Shown piece after piece: positions 1 through 11,283 of a stretch of DNA of 64,000 bases (its first letter is position 1; every line of letters starts with the position of its first letter). The position numbers were made by a program, and so were the translations under genes. The notes beneath the pieces were generated by a model. That model ran no database searches. It worked only from the letters and a program-made list of their open reading frames with translations, and was not told the DNA's origin. The stretch lies in the NCBI GenBank assembly GCA_025786725.1, contig JAHLTZ010000009.1, positions 496,001 to 560,000 of the forward strand, written 5' to 3'. Source of the DNA: Syncephalis fuscata. Its lineage: Eukaryota; Zoopagomycota; Zoopagomycetes; Zoopagales; Piptocephalidaceae.

Positions 1-655
1 AACATATTTATATTCATAAATTTTTTGGTAATTGCCGAATTATTATATGGATTATTCTATTCAGTATGTCATTTACAATGATTGGCAACAGTTTGATACT
101 GCTTCAAAAGACCTATCTGGTGCTTTGTCGACAAAATGGATACTTTATATTAGTATTCCATTTATAATGGCACAGCTCGCCTTTGTCCCATTACAATTTG
201 TTATAGTTTTTTACTTTAGAAGAAAAAGTTGGTTGTATGGATTACTCCCTCAGGCTTTCTATGGTATTGGTTTCTAGTTAATGTGCCAATCAATGTGCTA
301 TTCTCTGTTATCTTTTGCCACATTGCTTTAAAGCAGTATCGTTTATTTGGATCAGATGCATGGAAGAAATTGGCACGCGATGGAATACAAGTAATGGCTT
401 TGGCCACGTTATGCAATACTCTTGTTCAATAACTCCTATTATGCCTATAAGCAAAGCCTATTCTGACGAATTTTTCATCATAGATTGGTAAGTAATGATA
501 AATAGTTGTTTATATAAAACTAACATAAAAATAGGATGTTTGTTACAACAATACTAATCAATCATTGCAAAAATGCATCCAGAAATATTGGCTTTGCACA
601 CCAACCAAAAACCGATTACATACTTAATTTATCTCAAATTGCTACTACAAAATAA
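1..655 (+). pseudogene. 7TM family copy 1 (subfamily B), 5' end outside the window, frameshifted
   Basis: Closest to the intact copies at 11284 and 29518. The visible part starts around TM2/TM3. Against the intact copies I see one-base deletions near 132 (CAAAAATGG has become CAAAATGG), near 215 (shorter T run) and near 420 (CTCTGT has become CTTGT), so no single frame reads through. The terminal exon is still open: the donor GTAAGT overlaps the apparent TGG-TAA stop near 487, a branch-like ACTAAC precedes the acceptor near 534, and exon 2 runs to TAA at 653-655 with the family tail (HQPKTDYILNLSQIATTK). An intact tail after a broken body suggests recent inactivation, or base-calling errors, rather than ancient decay. 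The protein function is unknown; the family is a predicted seven-helix membrane protein. Confidence 0.8.
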
Positions 656-1066
656 TTTGTTAATAAATATGCGTATTAGCATTCGTGTTATAAGCAAACC
701 TTTAAATTAGCAACTTAATTATGTGTAAAGCTTTATAAATAGAATATACTTGTTTTTATTTGTTGTAATTATGTGTTGAAATAGTGCTTGCTAGCATAGA
801 TTATTTATCACGGAAACAGGTGTAATAATAAACATGTGATTAATAAAATAATGAATACAACAAAAGCATATATATTATTTAGCATCGAATTTCAGTACAC
901 TATAGAGCATATCACCAGTAAATTAATAATTTTATTAATAAAACGACACTTTAATCAAATTACTATTTAAAATTGCTATATTTATTTTCTTTATAAATTA
1001 GCTGATGTAAATAGGTGATGGGCAAACTTTTTAAATAAATGAAAAACAATATCAATATATTCTAAA
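656..1066. other. AT-rich spacer
   Basis: This is AT-rich 3' flank of 7TM copy 1 running up to the start of the inverted CPSF73 fragment. I see no ORF with family features and no RNA gene. Confidence 0.6.
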
Positions 1067-2818
1067 AATAAGCTATATGTCTTAATATATTATTTATTAT
1101 AATTATTGTTGATAGAATGCTTATCGCGTGAGCTATTTGAACGATGGTGCCCAGATACAAAAATGGTGTTATTATTACTGGTTATTCGATCGATGGTACA
1201 TTGGCCAAGGTAATTGTATTTAATCACCATCTAATAGCTTATTAACATTGCTATTAGCATATCCTTAGTGAACCGTCTGAAATACAATCAATGGCCGGTG
1301 CTAAGCTGCCACTACGCATGTCGGTCGACTACATTTCCTTTTCAGCTCACGTTGATTTTACGCAAAACAGCAGTTTATTGAAGAGGTTGATGCACCAAAT
1401 CTAGTAGTCACATATAGCAAGTTGGCATTAGATATAGCTAATTACGACTAGGTATTGGTCCACGGTGATGCAAATGCTATGCATCGACTACGCAATGCAT
1501 GGAAAGCCGCTACAAAGAACGCAACAAGCCGGTCAACATCTACACGCCGCGTAACTGCGAGACAGTACAGCTTCATTTTCGAGGCGAAAAGCGTGCCAAG
1601 GTACTACTGATATTGGAGCACACTGAATCAAACACTAATACGGCAATTTAATGGTTTATTGCCATGCTAGACGGTAGGGAAATTGGCCGAAAAAATGCCT
1701 ATTGAAGACCAATTGATATCGGGTGTCATGGTGGCAAAAGACTACCAGTACAGCATTATGGCATCGATGGATCTGGAAGATTTAGTGGTCTATCGACAAG
1801 TAGAATCCGCCAACGCATGAGCATTCCATGTCGTGCAACTCTATCATTGGTGCGCTATCAACTGCAGCAAATGTACGGCGCCATTGATGAATCTAGACTG
1901 AATCTCGAATCAGCCAATAATGATTGGTCAAAGCCGGCTACCGTCAAATATACCGTAAGTAGGACGATGATCTTTCTATTGCTTATTGACCATTTATATC
2001 GATGTTGCAGATTATGAATGCCGTCGATCTAATTCCCGGTCCAGATTCTGGCACTATGACGCTCGAATGGGCTGCGTCGCCAGTTAATGACATGGTTGCC
2101 GACTCGATAGTGGCCCTTTTATTGGGTGTTGTCGATACTAGTCCGGCCTCAGTTAAATGTACGCTACTGGGAAAACACATACCGGTTCTAACGCCTTTTT
2201 AATGTACCATTTAGTGGCCGGCCAATCAGGATCCTGCTGTTCTTCCCCTCAAGCCTCTTCCATTACAGAGATGGACGTCAAGGAGGAAGCGGAAGAAAAG
2301 GAAGAAGAAGAAGCTTTAAAACAGACTATTAAGACTGAAATTAAAGATGATGAAAATGCAGACTTGGCCGCTGCTAAAAAGGAGGCAAAAGCAGAAGCCA
2401 CCGATGCTGCTAATGGCCTCAATGCTATTGCGTCAAAGGCACGTCGATCCGGCGGAGATAGCATTGATACGGCAGGCTGGGCAACCTTTTTGCGTGAACA
2501 ATTCGACAATGTTGAAATCAAATCACATCCATCCCGTATTCGTATCGCTATTGATGACGTGTCGGCCGAAATCAATTTAACAAATTTGGTAAGTAAAGGA
2601 AGGCAAACAAGCAAGCTAATAAACTAACGACACATTAATGTCTATATGGATATGTATATCTATATCTGTTCGCCTTATATCCCTTCTACTTAAATGATTA
2701 CAAACACTATCAACAACCATGCAGTGCATTTCAACAACATCCCTTGAATTCCGAAAGCGGCTCGAGCCAGTTGTACAACGAATTGCACTTACACTACAAC
2801 CTATTGAATGATTTGTTT
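1067..2818 (+). pseudogene. Inverted, 5'-truncated copy of the CPSF73 gene
   Basis: This matches the reverse complement of about 12674-14432 almost base for base, including introns. It begins inside an intron of the parent gene and ends a few bases after the parental stop codon (TGA at 2809-2811). The metallo-beta-lactamase half is absent; only the beta-CASP end and the C-terminal domain are copied. Single-base losses relative to the parent break the frame: near 1119 (GAATGGCTT has become GAATGCTT), near 1500 (AATGCGATGG has become AATGCATGG) and near 1781 (GAAGAGTTTAG has become GAAGATTTAG). Introns and flanks are retained, so it arose by DNA duplication, not retroposition. It is very unlikely to encode a working endonuclease. 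Confidence 0.9.
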
Positions 2819-3207
2819 TTTTGGTTTTGATTCAAAAAGTAAATTTACTCTTTTGGATAATCAAAACATAACGAACACCACTAAAATGGAAGTCTCGTGT
2901 AATGGCATGGCATTAAAAGAACCGCATGGTTACACTATACGCAAAACGCCATCATAGCAAAGGGTGGGATTTTCGTTGCGGCCGCATATACATCATTGCT
3001 TGTTTGTCCGCTGTCTATCTCTGGCTACCTGCCTTTTCGCTGTCTATCGATCATGCATTTCATTGCCTTTTCTATGAATAACTGTTAATATCAAGGACAA
3101 ACGTGTGCTGCTGCTGCTGCGCTGCTTTTATAGCCAATCTTTTGATGCTACCATGCACCAATAAACTGTTTCTTCCTAAGCTAGTACTATTTATTTATTA
3201 TTACTAC

Positions 3208-3239
<32 letters not shown>

Positions 3240-3341
3240 GCATTATTATCACGGCTACTACTAATACTAATACTTTTATTATTGTTGTTGTTGCTGCTGT
3301 TGTGGCCGTAGCAGTAATTATTTGTTTGATAGCAACTAGCC
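2819..3341. other. Intergenic region with triplet microsatellites
   Basis: No gene is seen. It contains a short GCT run near 3105-3125, ATT/TTA triplet runs near 3195-3250 and GTT/GCT triplets near 3280-3300, just upstream of the 7TM-RGS gene at 3342. These may lie in its promoter or leader. Confidence 0.6.
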
Positions 3342-5114
3342 ATGTTTATCGAAGAAGAATGGTCGTTGGCGACAATTCTATCTATTATTATACCGGCGGT
3401 ACTATACTATCTTATCACACTGACTGTCTACGGCATCCAGTCGCGTAACTATCCTATCTACTTTGCACCGCGCTCTCCGCTGCTTACGATATGTGCCTCA
3501 CTACTTGGATTTTGTATCAGCTTTATAGGCGTTTTACGCCGATACAATATGCATTGGATACCTTGTCTTGCTGTCCATTGGGTTATGTATATAGGATTTA
3601 TTAGTTGGCAATTATTGATAGCAGCGCGTGCCTATCGTCTCTATTGTGCTATTAATCGACATGCTTTTTTAGTTGAAATAGCACCTTGGCAGGTTAATAA
3701 TACTGGTTATCTTGATGCATCTTGGATTAAACAGAATCAAAGCAAGCGGACCGAAAGACGTTTTTATATCGCAATTGGTGCAACCATTCTTGTCACAGCC
3801 ATTGTTGCACTGGTAATTCAAATAATCATTGGAAATAATGCAAAGCTAGCCCTTGAAGATTATTTGTATAGTGATCCAAAGACCCATATTCTTTACTATA
3901 TACGTTGTCGTGCAATGGTATGGAATATCTATCCATTTTTTACTATTTGGGGTCTTATTATGATGTATACCGTGCCTGCTGGTATTTATTATTTGCGTCA
4001 TTATCCAGATCATTTTGGCATCCGCATGGAGTTGGCGGCCATTAGTGTTATAACTTTAATAACTTTTATTGGCTATTTGGCATGGAGTATTATTGAAAAG
4101 AGAATATCACTACTTTGGCCCGGCGGCATGTTTATTATTACCCATAGTATTAGTACATTAATGCCACTTTATGAAGCATGGAAACGACAAAGACTAGCAA
4201 AACTTGTAACAAATGTAAAGTTTGAAGAAACGTTTAATTGCGATAATGATGTGTGGCGGGCATTTTGTCAATACGCTGCGCGTGATTTCTGTGCTGAAAA
4301 TGTATGTTTTGTTGAGCAATACCGCAAGTTAATTCAACGCACCGAACAAGCAATTATTGCAGAATGTGACGAGAACGACGATGTTGCCTCGCAACCATCA
4401 ATGTCGACAGAACAGAATCGGCATTGTCGTCGTTCGTCATCATTGCAGCTACATACATCCTATGCAAAACGACTCTATAGTCGACTGTTACACATATCAC
4501 GGGATGGTATTTCAAGCCGAGTCGACCATGGCGAGGCCAACGAGCTTATTAACATGTCGCCGTTATTGCAGCAACAGACACAGCGGCAGCCACGTAAGAT
4601 CCGTCGGCTGCTTTCGGCAGACAATGCAAAAAATAGTACAACTTTTGACACGAGCGCGTTTAATGCGTCAGTATTAGCCGAGACTGCATTGCCGAACATG
4701 TCCGCACTACCGATGCAACAGCGCCCACATTCACAATCACTACCATCAGGTGCAAACACTACTGCCACCGGTGATGAAAAACTCGCCTTTACCGGCGCTA
4801 GTGTGGCGGATATCGACCAGAGAGCAATTCCATTATCGGATCAACCCGACGCTCAAGTACCAATGTCGCTTATTTCTGCTTATCGCGTGCTATTCGAGAC
4901 GTTTATTGTGGATGGTGCACCATTGCAGCTTAACATTTCACATGCAGCACGTGTACGGGCGACAAGTAAAATCCGAAGCTACGCCTATACTATTGGCATG
5001 TACGCCGAGGTATACGCTGAAATCAAATGGTCATTATGGATCAATACGTTTCCCAAATTCCTTCAGGCCTACGAACGAGATCTGATAGCAGCCAACGATG
5101 TTATGCCGAGATAG
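3342..5114 (+). CDS. 7TM-RGS protein 1 (seven helices plus split RGS domain)
   Basis: An intronless 590-residue protein. Seven hydrophobic segments are visible at about residues 8-30, 46-65, 72-98, 140-163, 191-218, 231-252 and 257-280, with a conserved stretch around APWQVNNTGYLDAS after TM3. The cytoplasmic tail contains an RGS domain in two pieces. The first helices are near residues 294-331 (AFCQYAARDFCAENVCF). The second half, near 510-581, carries the typical FETFIVDGAPLQLN and the KWSLW...FLQAYERDL ending. Between them lies about 180 residues of Ser/Thr/Gln-rich, probably disordered sequence. RGS domains accelerate GTP hydrolysis by G-alpha subunits, and plant AtRGS1 and fungal GprK-like proteins combine 7TM and RGS. 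Its tandem paralogue is at 6469. The ligand cannot be told. The ATG at 3342 begins just before TM1, so I accept it. Confidence 0.85.
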   Translation: MFIEEEWSLATILSIIIPAVLYYLITLTVYGIQSRNYPIYFAPRSPLLTICASLLGFCISFIGVLRRYNMHWIPCLAVHWVMYIGFISWQLLIAARAYRLYCAINRHAFLVEIAPWQVNNTGYLDASWIKQNQSKRTERRFYIAIGATILVTAIVALVIQIIIGNNAKLALEDYLYSDPKTHILYYIRCRAMVWNIYPFFTIWGLIMMYTVPAGIYYLRHYPDHFGIRMELAAISVITLITFIGYLAWSIIEKRISLLWPGGMFIITHSISTLMPLYEAWKRQRLAKLVTNVKFEETFNCDNDVWRAFCQYAARDFCAENVCFVEQYRKLIQRTEQAIIAECDENDDVASQPSMSTEQNRHCRRSSSLQLHTSYAKRLYSRLLHISRDGISSRVDHGEANELINMSPLLQQQTQRQPRKIRRLLSADNAKNSTTFDTSAFNASVLAETALPNMSALPMQQRPHSQSLPSGANTTATGDEKLAFTGASVADIDQRAIPLSDQPDAQVPMSLISAYRVLFETFIVDGAPLQLNISHAARVRATSKIRSYAYTIGMYAEVYAEIKWSLWINTFPKFLQAYERDLIAANDVMPR

Positions 5115-6468
5115 CGATCAAGGCCGAAAATAATATAGTGCGACCTGTTAACGAACGGTAGCCGGTATAGTTTGCAATACCATTGCTCGAAACCTATCAG
5201 TGTATGGCATTCTAGATTGCCAATATTTCAAGGGGCAATATCGCCGGTGCCTTTGCTCGATTCAAGGAGAGTGCTCCATAGTACCGCTAAAATGGTTGCA
5301 AGCCATGCAAATTTGGTATAATGTTTGTGGCCCCTTAAATTTAAAAATATGTATTGGTCTGTTCTAGAATTCTATTACCTCAGAAAGCGGATACCAATCG
5401 TTAGCGTGCGAAATATGCACTGTAAATATCATGGACTTAGTCCTGATATCTACTAAATACTTGCATCCATTGGTTATTATTTTATTTTTATTCTATTTTT
5501 TTATTTTCAATCATGTATTCATGTAACAATTAGCTGATGTATTAACTAATAAAGTGCTTCATTTTCTACACCTTTGTTTGTTGGGAAAATACAAAATTTA
5601 TTAGTTACTTCATGGGCTTAAATGGACCATGTGGGCTTGAGATGCGTGTAGTATGCAATGAAGCTATTCAAGGATCACGTGTGAACGCTGTTACCATAGC
5701 TTTTACCTAGGCAGTAACTAATATTAGCGGTCAGTCAGCAAATAGACCATTAACTACTACTAGACTGCCAAGTTCATTTTAATAGCTTAATGCGCTACAG
5801 CATACGAATCAGTTAAACGTTACCATGTGTTGCAGCTCGGCAATTACATCGAATCGATAGCTAGCCTAGACTGAAACTAACATATCCGGTAAACTACACG
5901 GGGCATTATGATTGTTTTTTAACGCTAAGTTACCCAGTATCAATGTAGATGGTTGTAATGGAAATTCGGCAAAAGAGATGGTAATTACTCAATAAAAATA
6001 TCAGTAATTTATTCCTGACTCTTGTGAATAGCTAGGCCTTATTGATGGTACTACACTTAAATTCAATAGCCATCATTATAACATAGTATGGCAGAATCGA
6101 TACAGTACTGTAGTGCATGCCCTTCCATAGCCATTATGAAACTCAAAGGCCCTACTCTACGATATGCCATTAGTCAAGACCAAAAACGTGTTCATAATTT
6201 CGGCCAATTTTTCTATGAACAGCATGCCACTCGTGCTTGTTTCCCGACTTGTTTCCATTATCTCTTCACTTGTGTTTCTATTTTGTTAAATAAGAGCAAC
6301 GCTTTAGCCGTTGAACTTATCCCACCATTATTATCATTCAACAGTATTTTAGTACATGCACGGGCACGTAACTTCAGTAAATTATATACAAGTCGTTATT
6401 CTTTTTTGTTATCTAGTCTTTTTATTTGCTTAATTTATTTAGTATTTTAAAATGGAATACAGCTTGCC
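5115..6468. other. Spacer between the two 7TM-RGS genes
   Basis: 1.35 kb with no convincing gene. An open frame at 6088-6450 encodes 120 residues with a hydrophobic C-terminus but has no recognisable motif, and may simply lie in the leader of the gene at 6469. The 5' part is moderately GC-rich and could be decayed coding sequence, but I could not align it to anything in the window. Confidence 0.5.
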
Positions 6469-8235
6469 ATGGCCTCGCGAATTCACGCTATATATTTGCT
6501 ATATCCTCCTGTCTTTTACTTAATTACATTGGCACTATATTTGTATCAATTCTGGCAATGTCCTAAATATTTCAAAGCTCGATCGCCATGGCTTACAGTG
6601 TGTGCATCAATAATTGGTTTAGTAATAACAGCTTTTACTTTTCTACGGCAATACTCAAATAGCACTATACCTTGTCAGGTTATGCTTTGGGTAAACAATC
6701 TTGGTTTTATCGCCTGGCAGGCACTGATGGTCACTCGTACCTATCGTCTATTTTGGACGATGCGTCGCCATAGCGATCTTGTCAAGGCAGCCCCTTGGCA
6801 AGTAAATAATACTGGCTATTTGGATGCTTCTTTAGAAAAGAAGTATAAAGATCGCACCAGCGAATGGCGCTCCTACTCATTCTTAATAGCAATGTTGATA
6901 ATTGCCGCAGTTGTTATTATAACAGTTCAGGCTGTAGGGAAAAAAGAAGATAAAGATTTAAACAGATCTGTTAATAACACTCGTCGCCAGCTAAACCAAG
7001 ATGACGGCACGGAAGACAACCACAGCGCGGAAAACAGCCACAGCTATTGGGCAGAATGTCATTTGCCCGAATGGCATCGATATCCATTGCTTGTCATTTG
7101 GGGCATAGTCATAGTGTATACCGTATTTAGCGGTCTATTTAAACCAAGTCAACTGCGAGAAAACCTTATTATACGTCTCGAATTGATCGCAATTTATTTG
7201 ATTACCATTGTTATATATGTGTGCTATATTGTTTGGTGTGCAAAAGATTCCCATTTCACTATGAGATGGCCATGCGCCATGTATGTAATTACACATATCA
7301 TCAGCGTGGTTGTACCGTTATACGAAGTGTGGAGACGTCGCCGTCTGATACACAAAGTAACTAGCATTGAATTTGATGAAGCCTTGGAGCGCAATGACAG
7401 CGTGTGGCATGCGTTTCAGCGTTATGCAGCTTTTGACTTGTGTGCTGAAAGCGTTTGTTTCATCGAGTCTTATCGCAAATTAATGGCTCAAGTTAACGAA
7501 CATAAAGAAACTTTATTTAAAAAGGGAACGAAATCTTCAATTAAAGCACACAGCCGATTACGGCGAGGCTTTGAGGAGACGGATCAGCTTGAGTACGAAA
7601 ATACTAAATCGTCCTCATCGCTTCCATCGTCCTCACCACCAGGCTATACTCAGCGTGTATTCCAACGACTACGTCGATTTACACTCGACTCAGTGCCGCC
7701 CAGCACGACGAGTGAGAACAACCAGCTGGTCTGTGTTTCACCGCACTCAGAGACAAGCGATAGCAACAGCCATCAGTGCAACTTTCCCTCTGCCGACTAC
7801 GGCATAACAGCTATACCTCCAAGCCCGGCATCCTTGTCACGTGTCATGGGTCTTTCTACCACCAATGAGAGTTCTTCAGAATTTAAATCACCCCATAATA
7901 GCATGGAATCGATTAGTAGGGCATCTGAAGCATCATTAAAGTCATCCAATTCAATGGCTTCATTGGCTACAGCGCATCAGTTACCACGCGTGTTAATACC
8001 AGCATACCGTGGCATTTTTGAAACTTACATTCGAGACGGTGCCACTCTTCAGCTTAATATTACCTATGCGGCAAAGACAAATGTTACGAATCGTGTTCGC
8101 GAATACGCATATACATTCGACATGTACGATGAAATATACGCCGAGATCAAATGGTCGCTTTGGACCAATACATTTCCTAGGTTTATTGAAACCTATAGAC
8201 AGGATTTGACTTCAGCCAATATAGCAACAGTGTAG
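6469..8235 (+). CDS. 7TM-RGS protein 2 (paralogue of the 3342 gene)
   Basis: An intronless 588-residue paralogue. Shared landmarks with the upstream gene are the N-terminal YFKARSPWLTVCAS, the W...ALMVTRTYRLFW helix end, an APWQVNNTGYLDAS loop, and the split RGS domain. The RGS first half is near residues 305-340 (AFQRYAAFDLCAESVCF). The second half is near 508-580 (IFETYIRDGATLQLN ... KWSLWTNTFPRFIETY). The insert between the halves (about 165 residues) is Ser-rich and differs strongly from that of paralogue 1, whereas membrane and RGS parts are alike. It also has a longer charged loop after TM4 (residues about 160-200, with KKEDKD and a His/Glu/Asn-rich run). Same orientation as paralogue 1, 1.35 kb downstream, which indicates tandem duplication. 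Predicted role: a membrane-anchored regulator or sensor for heterotrimeric G-protein signalling. Confidence 0.85.
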   Translation: MASRIHAIYLLYPPVFYLITLALYLYQFWQCPKYFKARSPWLTVCASIIGLVITAFTFLRQYSNSTIPCQVMLWVNNLGFIAWQALMVTRTYRLFWTMRRHSDLVKAAPWQVNNTGYLDASLEKKYKDRTSEWRSYSFLIAMLIIAAVVIITVQAVGKKEDKDLNRSVNNTRRQLNQDDGTEDNHSAENSHSYWAECHLPEWHRYPLLVIWGIVIVYTVFSGLFKPSQLRENLIIRLELIAIYLITIVIYVCYIVWCAKDSHFTMRWPCAMYVITHIISVVVPLYEVWRRRRLIHKVTSIEFDEALERNDSVWHAFQRYAAFDLCAESVCFIESYRKLMAQVNEHKETLFKKGTKSSIKAHSRLRRGFEETDQLEYENTKSSSSLPSSSPPGYTQRVFQRLRRFTLDSVPPSTTSENNQLVCVSPHSETSDSNSHQCNFPSADYGITAIPPSPASLSRVMGLSTTNESSSEFKSPHNSMESISRASEASLKSSNSMASLATAHQLPRVLIPAYRGIFETYIRDGATLQLNITYAAKTNVTNRVREYAYTFDMYDEIYAEIKWSLWTNTFPRFIETYRQDLTSANIATV

Positions 8236-8991
8236 TCTCAGCACCATTTATTTACTTTTCCTTTTAGAATCTGCACACATTAGCAATGTTTTTTTTAAAA
8301 AAAAACTCACAAATTTATTATTGTTTACTTGGCTACAAGGCCAGTTTAAAACAAAACCGTCAACTGTTTTCTTTAATTTATTAATACATGTGTATTACAC
8401 CATATTATTTTACTCAGTGTTGTCATTAGTGTTATGTAAAACCGTTTTTTATTAAACAAATAAAAACAATGCTAATAAGAACAAGAGTCAATTTACTCCA
8501 AATGTTAACGTATCATAAAACAATACATCGGTAATATAGCGAATATGTTAAAAGGATAGATTTTGTTTGACACCAAAGCTCAATATATTATAAAAATATT
8601 ATTAGTAAAATAGTGCATTTATTAATAAAATGGGATTTTAAAATAAGTATCATTTTAAAGTTGCTAGCTTTGTCTAGTATTCATATAACTAGACTAAGGC
8701 GTGGCTAACGATATATTTTAGGACATAAAGCAATTGACCACTAGTTTAACAAACATAAGACACCTGTTTTGTTTATTAAACTTACTATTTTCACTTAAAG
8801 TGTTGTTTACTGCTAGTTTAAATATAATTACATATTTATCTAACATTAACTAGTGGCATTTTATTAAATACGTTTTGTATATAAACAGTTGTATATTTTA
8901 TTAAAGATTTAAATTACTTTAATACTTATTGTCTATATGCAATTTGTATTCAAATAAGCTATGTATACATGCAATATGTCACAGCAGTTAT
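8236..8991. other. AT-rich 3' flank shared by subfamily A copies
   Basis: No gene. The part at about 8835-8925 recurs downstream of the subfamily A copies at 27060-27155 and, more diverged, at 59600-59680, so it marks the end of the duplicated receptor unit. Confidence 0.6.
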
Positions 8992-9966
8992 TTATTTTGC
9001 AGTAGCAATTTGTGACAAGTGAAGTATATGGTAAGTTCTAGGACGATAGGCAGAATGATTTTCATTGCCCATATTTTGACAGTGTCTAATCAATATGGCT
9101 GCAACGATCATCCTATAAATATATTAGATATATACATACAATTAATTGCTAATGCTTACCAGTCGATGGGAAAAAGTATATCGCTATTAGCATTGTCGAA
9201 ACGACTAATTATAAGGGTGCAACAAATAAGATTGGTTAATAATGCCAGACATACTGTCTGTATCCCATCCCGTGCTAGTCGTTTCCATGCATCAGATCCA
9301 AATAAGCGGTATTGATTGAAAGTAACACGGCAGAATATGATTGAAAAAAACACGTTGATGGGTGCATTTACTCCAATCCAGTACCAAAGCAAAATAGGTG
9401 GATAGTAGCCTTCACAGCCAAGTTTCGCTTTCAAAACGAAGAAACCGTAGTATATCAAAATAAAAGCATAACCCATTTGCGGCAATATAAGGAGAATGCC
9501 AACATAAATAATCCACTTTTTTTGATAGAGAACCAAGCGAACTTTTAAAAGAAGAATCAAACTATTTAAAATCATTCCTAGCGAAGTAAAAAACCCGGCT
9601 GACCATATAAGCATTCTACAATTAATGACATAGCCCATCAACATGATTATACATTATGTTATACAAAGTACCAATGACAGCGAGTAGTAAACAGCACCAT
9701 GAAAACATACTACGCGGTCGCGATATGGTCATTTTGGTAGTTATAACAATATTGTGTACAAAAATACAAAGCAATATAGTGGAAAATATCATTTGAATTT
9801 GTATGCCTGATAAGCGAAGACGCTGTTTGTCGATATGACCTGAAGCATCCATTAAAAAATCAGGCACGCTTATTTCACCAAGTGGATTAAGCGGAATACC
9901 CCATTGCTTTGTAGCATTATGCCTCCATTCAGTTTGCGTTGGATCGGTATAATTAATAAACGGCAT
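8992..9966 (-). pseudogene. 7TM family copy 2 (subfamily A), one frameshift
   Basis: It starts MPFINYTDPTQTEWRHN at 9966, as in the intact subfamily A gene at 28197. The frame is lost near 9640, where two bases are missing relative to that gene between two conserved ATG triplets; the frame then resumes to the TM7 tryptophan at about 9160. A 46-nt intron follows (9114-9159), and exon 2 (9112 down to TAA at 8992) encodes the rest of TM7 and the tail ending HLSQIATAK. Apart from the two-base loss everything is open, so this is either a young pseudogene or a sequence error. It forms a head-to-head pair with the subfamily B gene at 11284. Confidence 0.8.
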
Positions 9967-10612
9967 TTGCGATTTTGTAAATAATATATTAGTAGTATAT
10001 AAATGGCTAGGTAATAGAGATACAGTCGCATAAATTTAAATGTTTCATAGTGAGATATTTGGGACAAAGAGCATTACCAGTTTTATTCCTTGTGCATGTT
10101 AACTGATGCAGTGCACGGGTGTGCAGTCAAATATGCACATGACATTAACTACAGCACTACACATAATCTAAAGCTGGCTGCAATCCCAAGTTGCATAATG
10201 TTAATAATAAGTAGAATACTAAAATTAAACATAATACTGTGCCACAGCAGCATTATAACATTAATGCTCACGAATAATAGATAGAAAATAAACTTATTAA
10301 ATGTTTGTAGGATTTACATCTAGCAGAAATACAACAGCAGCATGTATAACCATGGCATGCATTGTGCCGTTTTTAGTAATTTTAGACTGGTAATTGGCAT
10401 AGCTCACTTGAGTGCTTGCTTAATGATAGGTGATTTCTATGTTTAGACACCATGTATGTCTGGAATTGACTTGTCTTAAAAACCTAAAGACAAAGTCACG
10501 TATTGCTATCACAGTACAGTTGCTTAGGTAGATTATCAGAATTAAATTAAATGAATACTATTGTAAACAAGTACTATACTATTGTGCATGTTCTAATTTC
10601 TATTCTACAGTT

Positions 10613-11055
10613 TTAATATAAAGCAAAAATAAAGCTCAACGCCTGCTATGCTAAAGACGTTGTCTATTGACTAGAATGTGTGCTAATTGTGACTATTTCG
10701 CAACAGCATCAGTTACTCAATACGATTGTCATAATTGATATGCTTTGTCTAGCCTTTCATACTAGTCACACTGGCTTTTTATCTTAAAAACTGGCCATTC
10801 ACTTTAGTGGAACTGACCTTTTTGTGGTATTTATAGCCATCCGATAACCAACATCCATATAGCACAGAATGACTAATTAACTGCGTAGTTATATTATGAT
10901 TTAATCAAAAACTAATGGTTTTACATGGTCAGTTTTAGTAGCCACAAATGCCATTGCAACTTAGTATAATGCAGCGATCCGTTGAGGCCTTTGCTTTTAG
11001 TGGTGTGCAGCTGGCTATTCTTCTGTCATGTGGCTCATGAGCGGATATCATATAC
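10613..11055 (+). promoter_or_regulatory. Highly conserved non-coding block, unit 1
   Basis: About 440 bp beginning TTAATATAAAGCAAAAATAA and ending near the GGCTCATGAGCGG stretch. It is almost identical to blocks at 25221, 28846, 37261 and 61351, with about six differences by eye against the 61351 block. It lies 230 bp upstream of the subfamily B start codon and has no conserved ATG-initiated ORF. It is a promoter, enhancer or unannotated transcript; the sequence alone does not decide. Confidence 0.7.
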
Positions 11056-11283
11056 ATACAGCTATTCACTTCAGTATTATCGTGGCACATGCAACAATTT
11101 CAAGATGCATGACAGGTTTATGACAATAGATAATTGGTCCGTTCATATTATAGCCAGCACTTGATGGCTACAAGGCGTACTTCCTAGTTGTATCCACACT
11201 CTTTCAACTATTTGACCAAAGTTTTTATTAACACACACTAACACATTTATTATTGTATATTGTATTATTGCTATATATATATA

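Noticed and set aside
6088-6450. A 120-residue frame just before the second 7TM-RGS gene
   Set aside because: No recognisable domain, no paralogue before the first 7TM-RGS gene, and it could be leader sequence. I leave it unannotated.
10982-11164. Small frame over the end of the conserved block (RPLLLVV...), also at 29216
   Set aside because: It opens with TTG not ATG, and it is interrupted by small indels in the units at 25221 and 37261. The DNA, not the peptide, is what is conserved.
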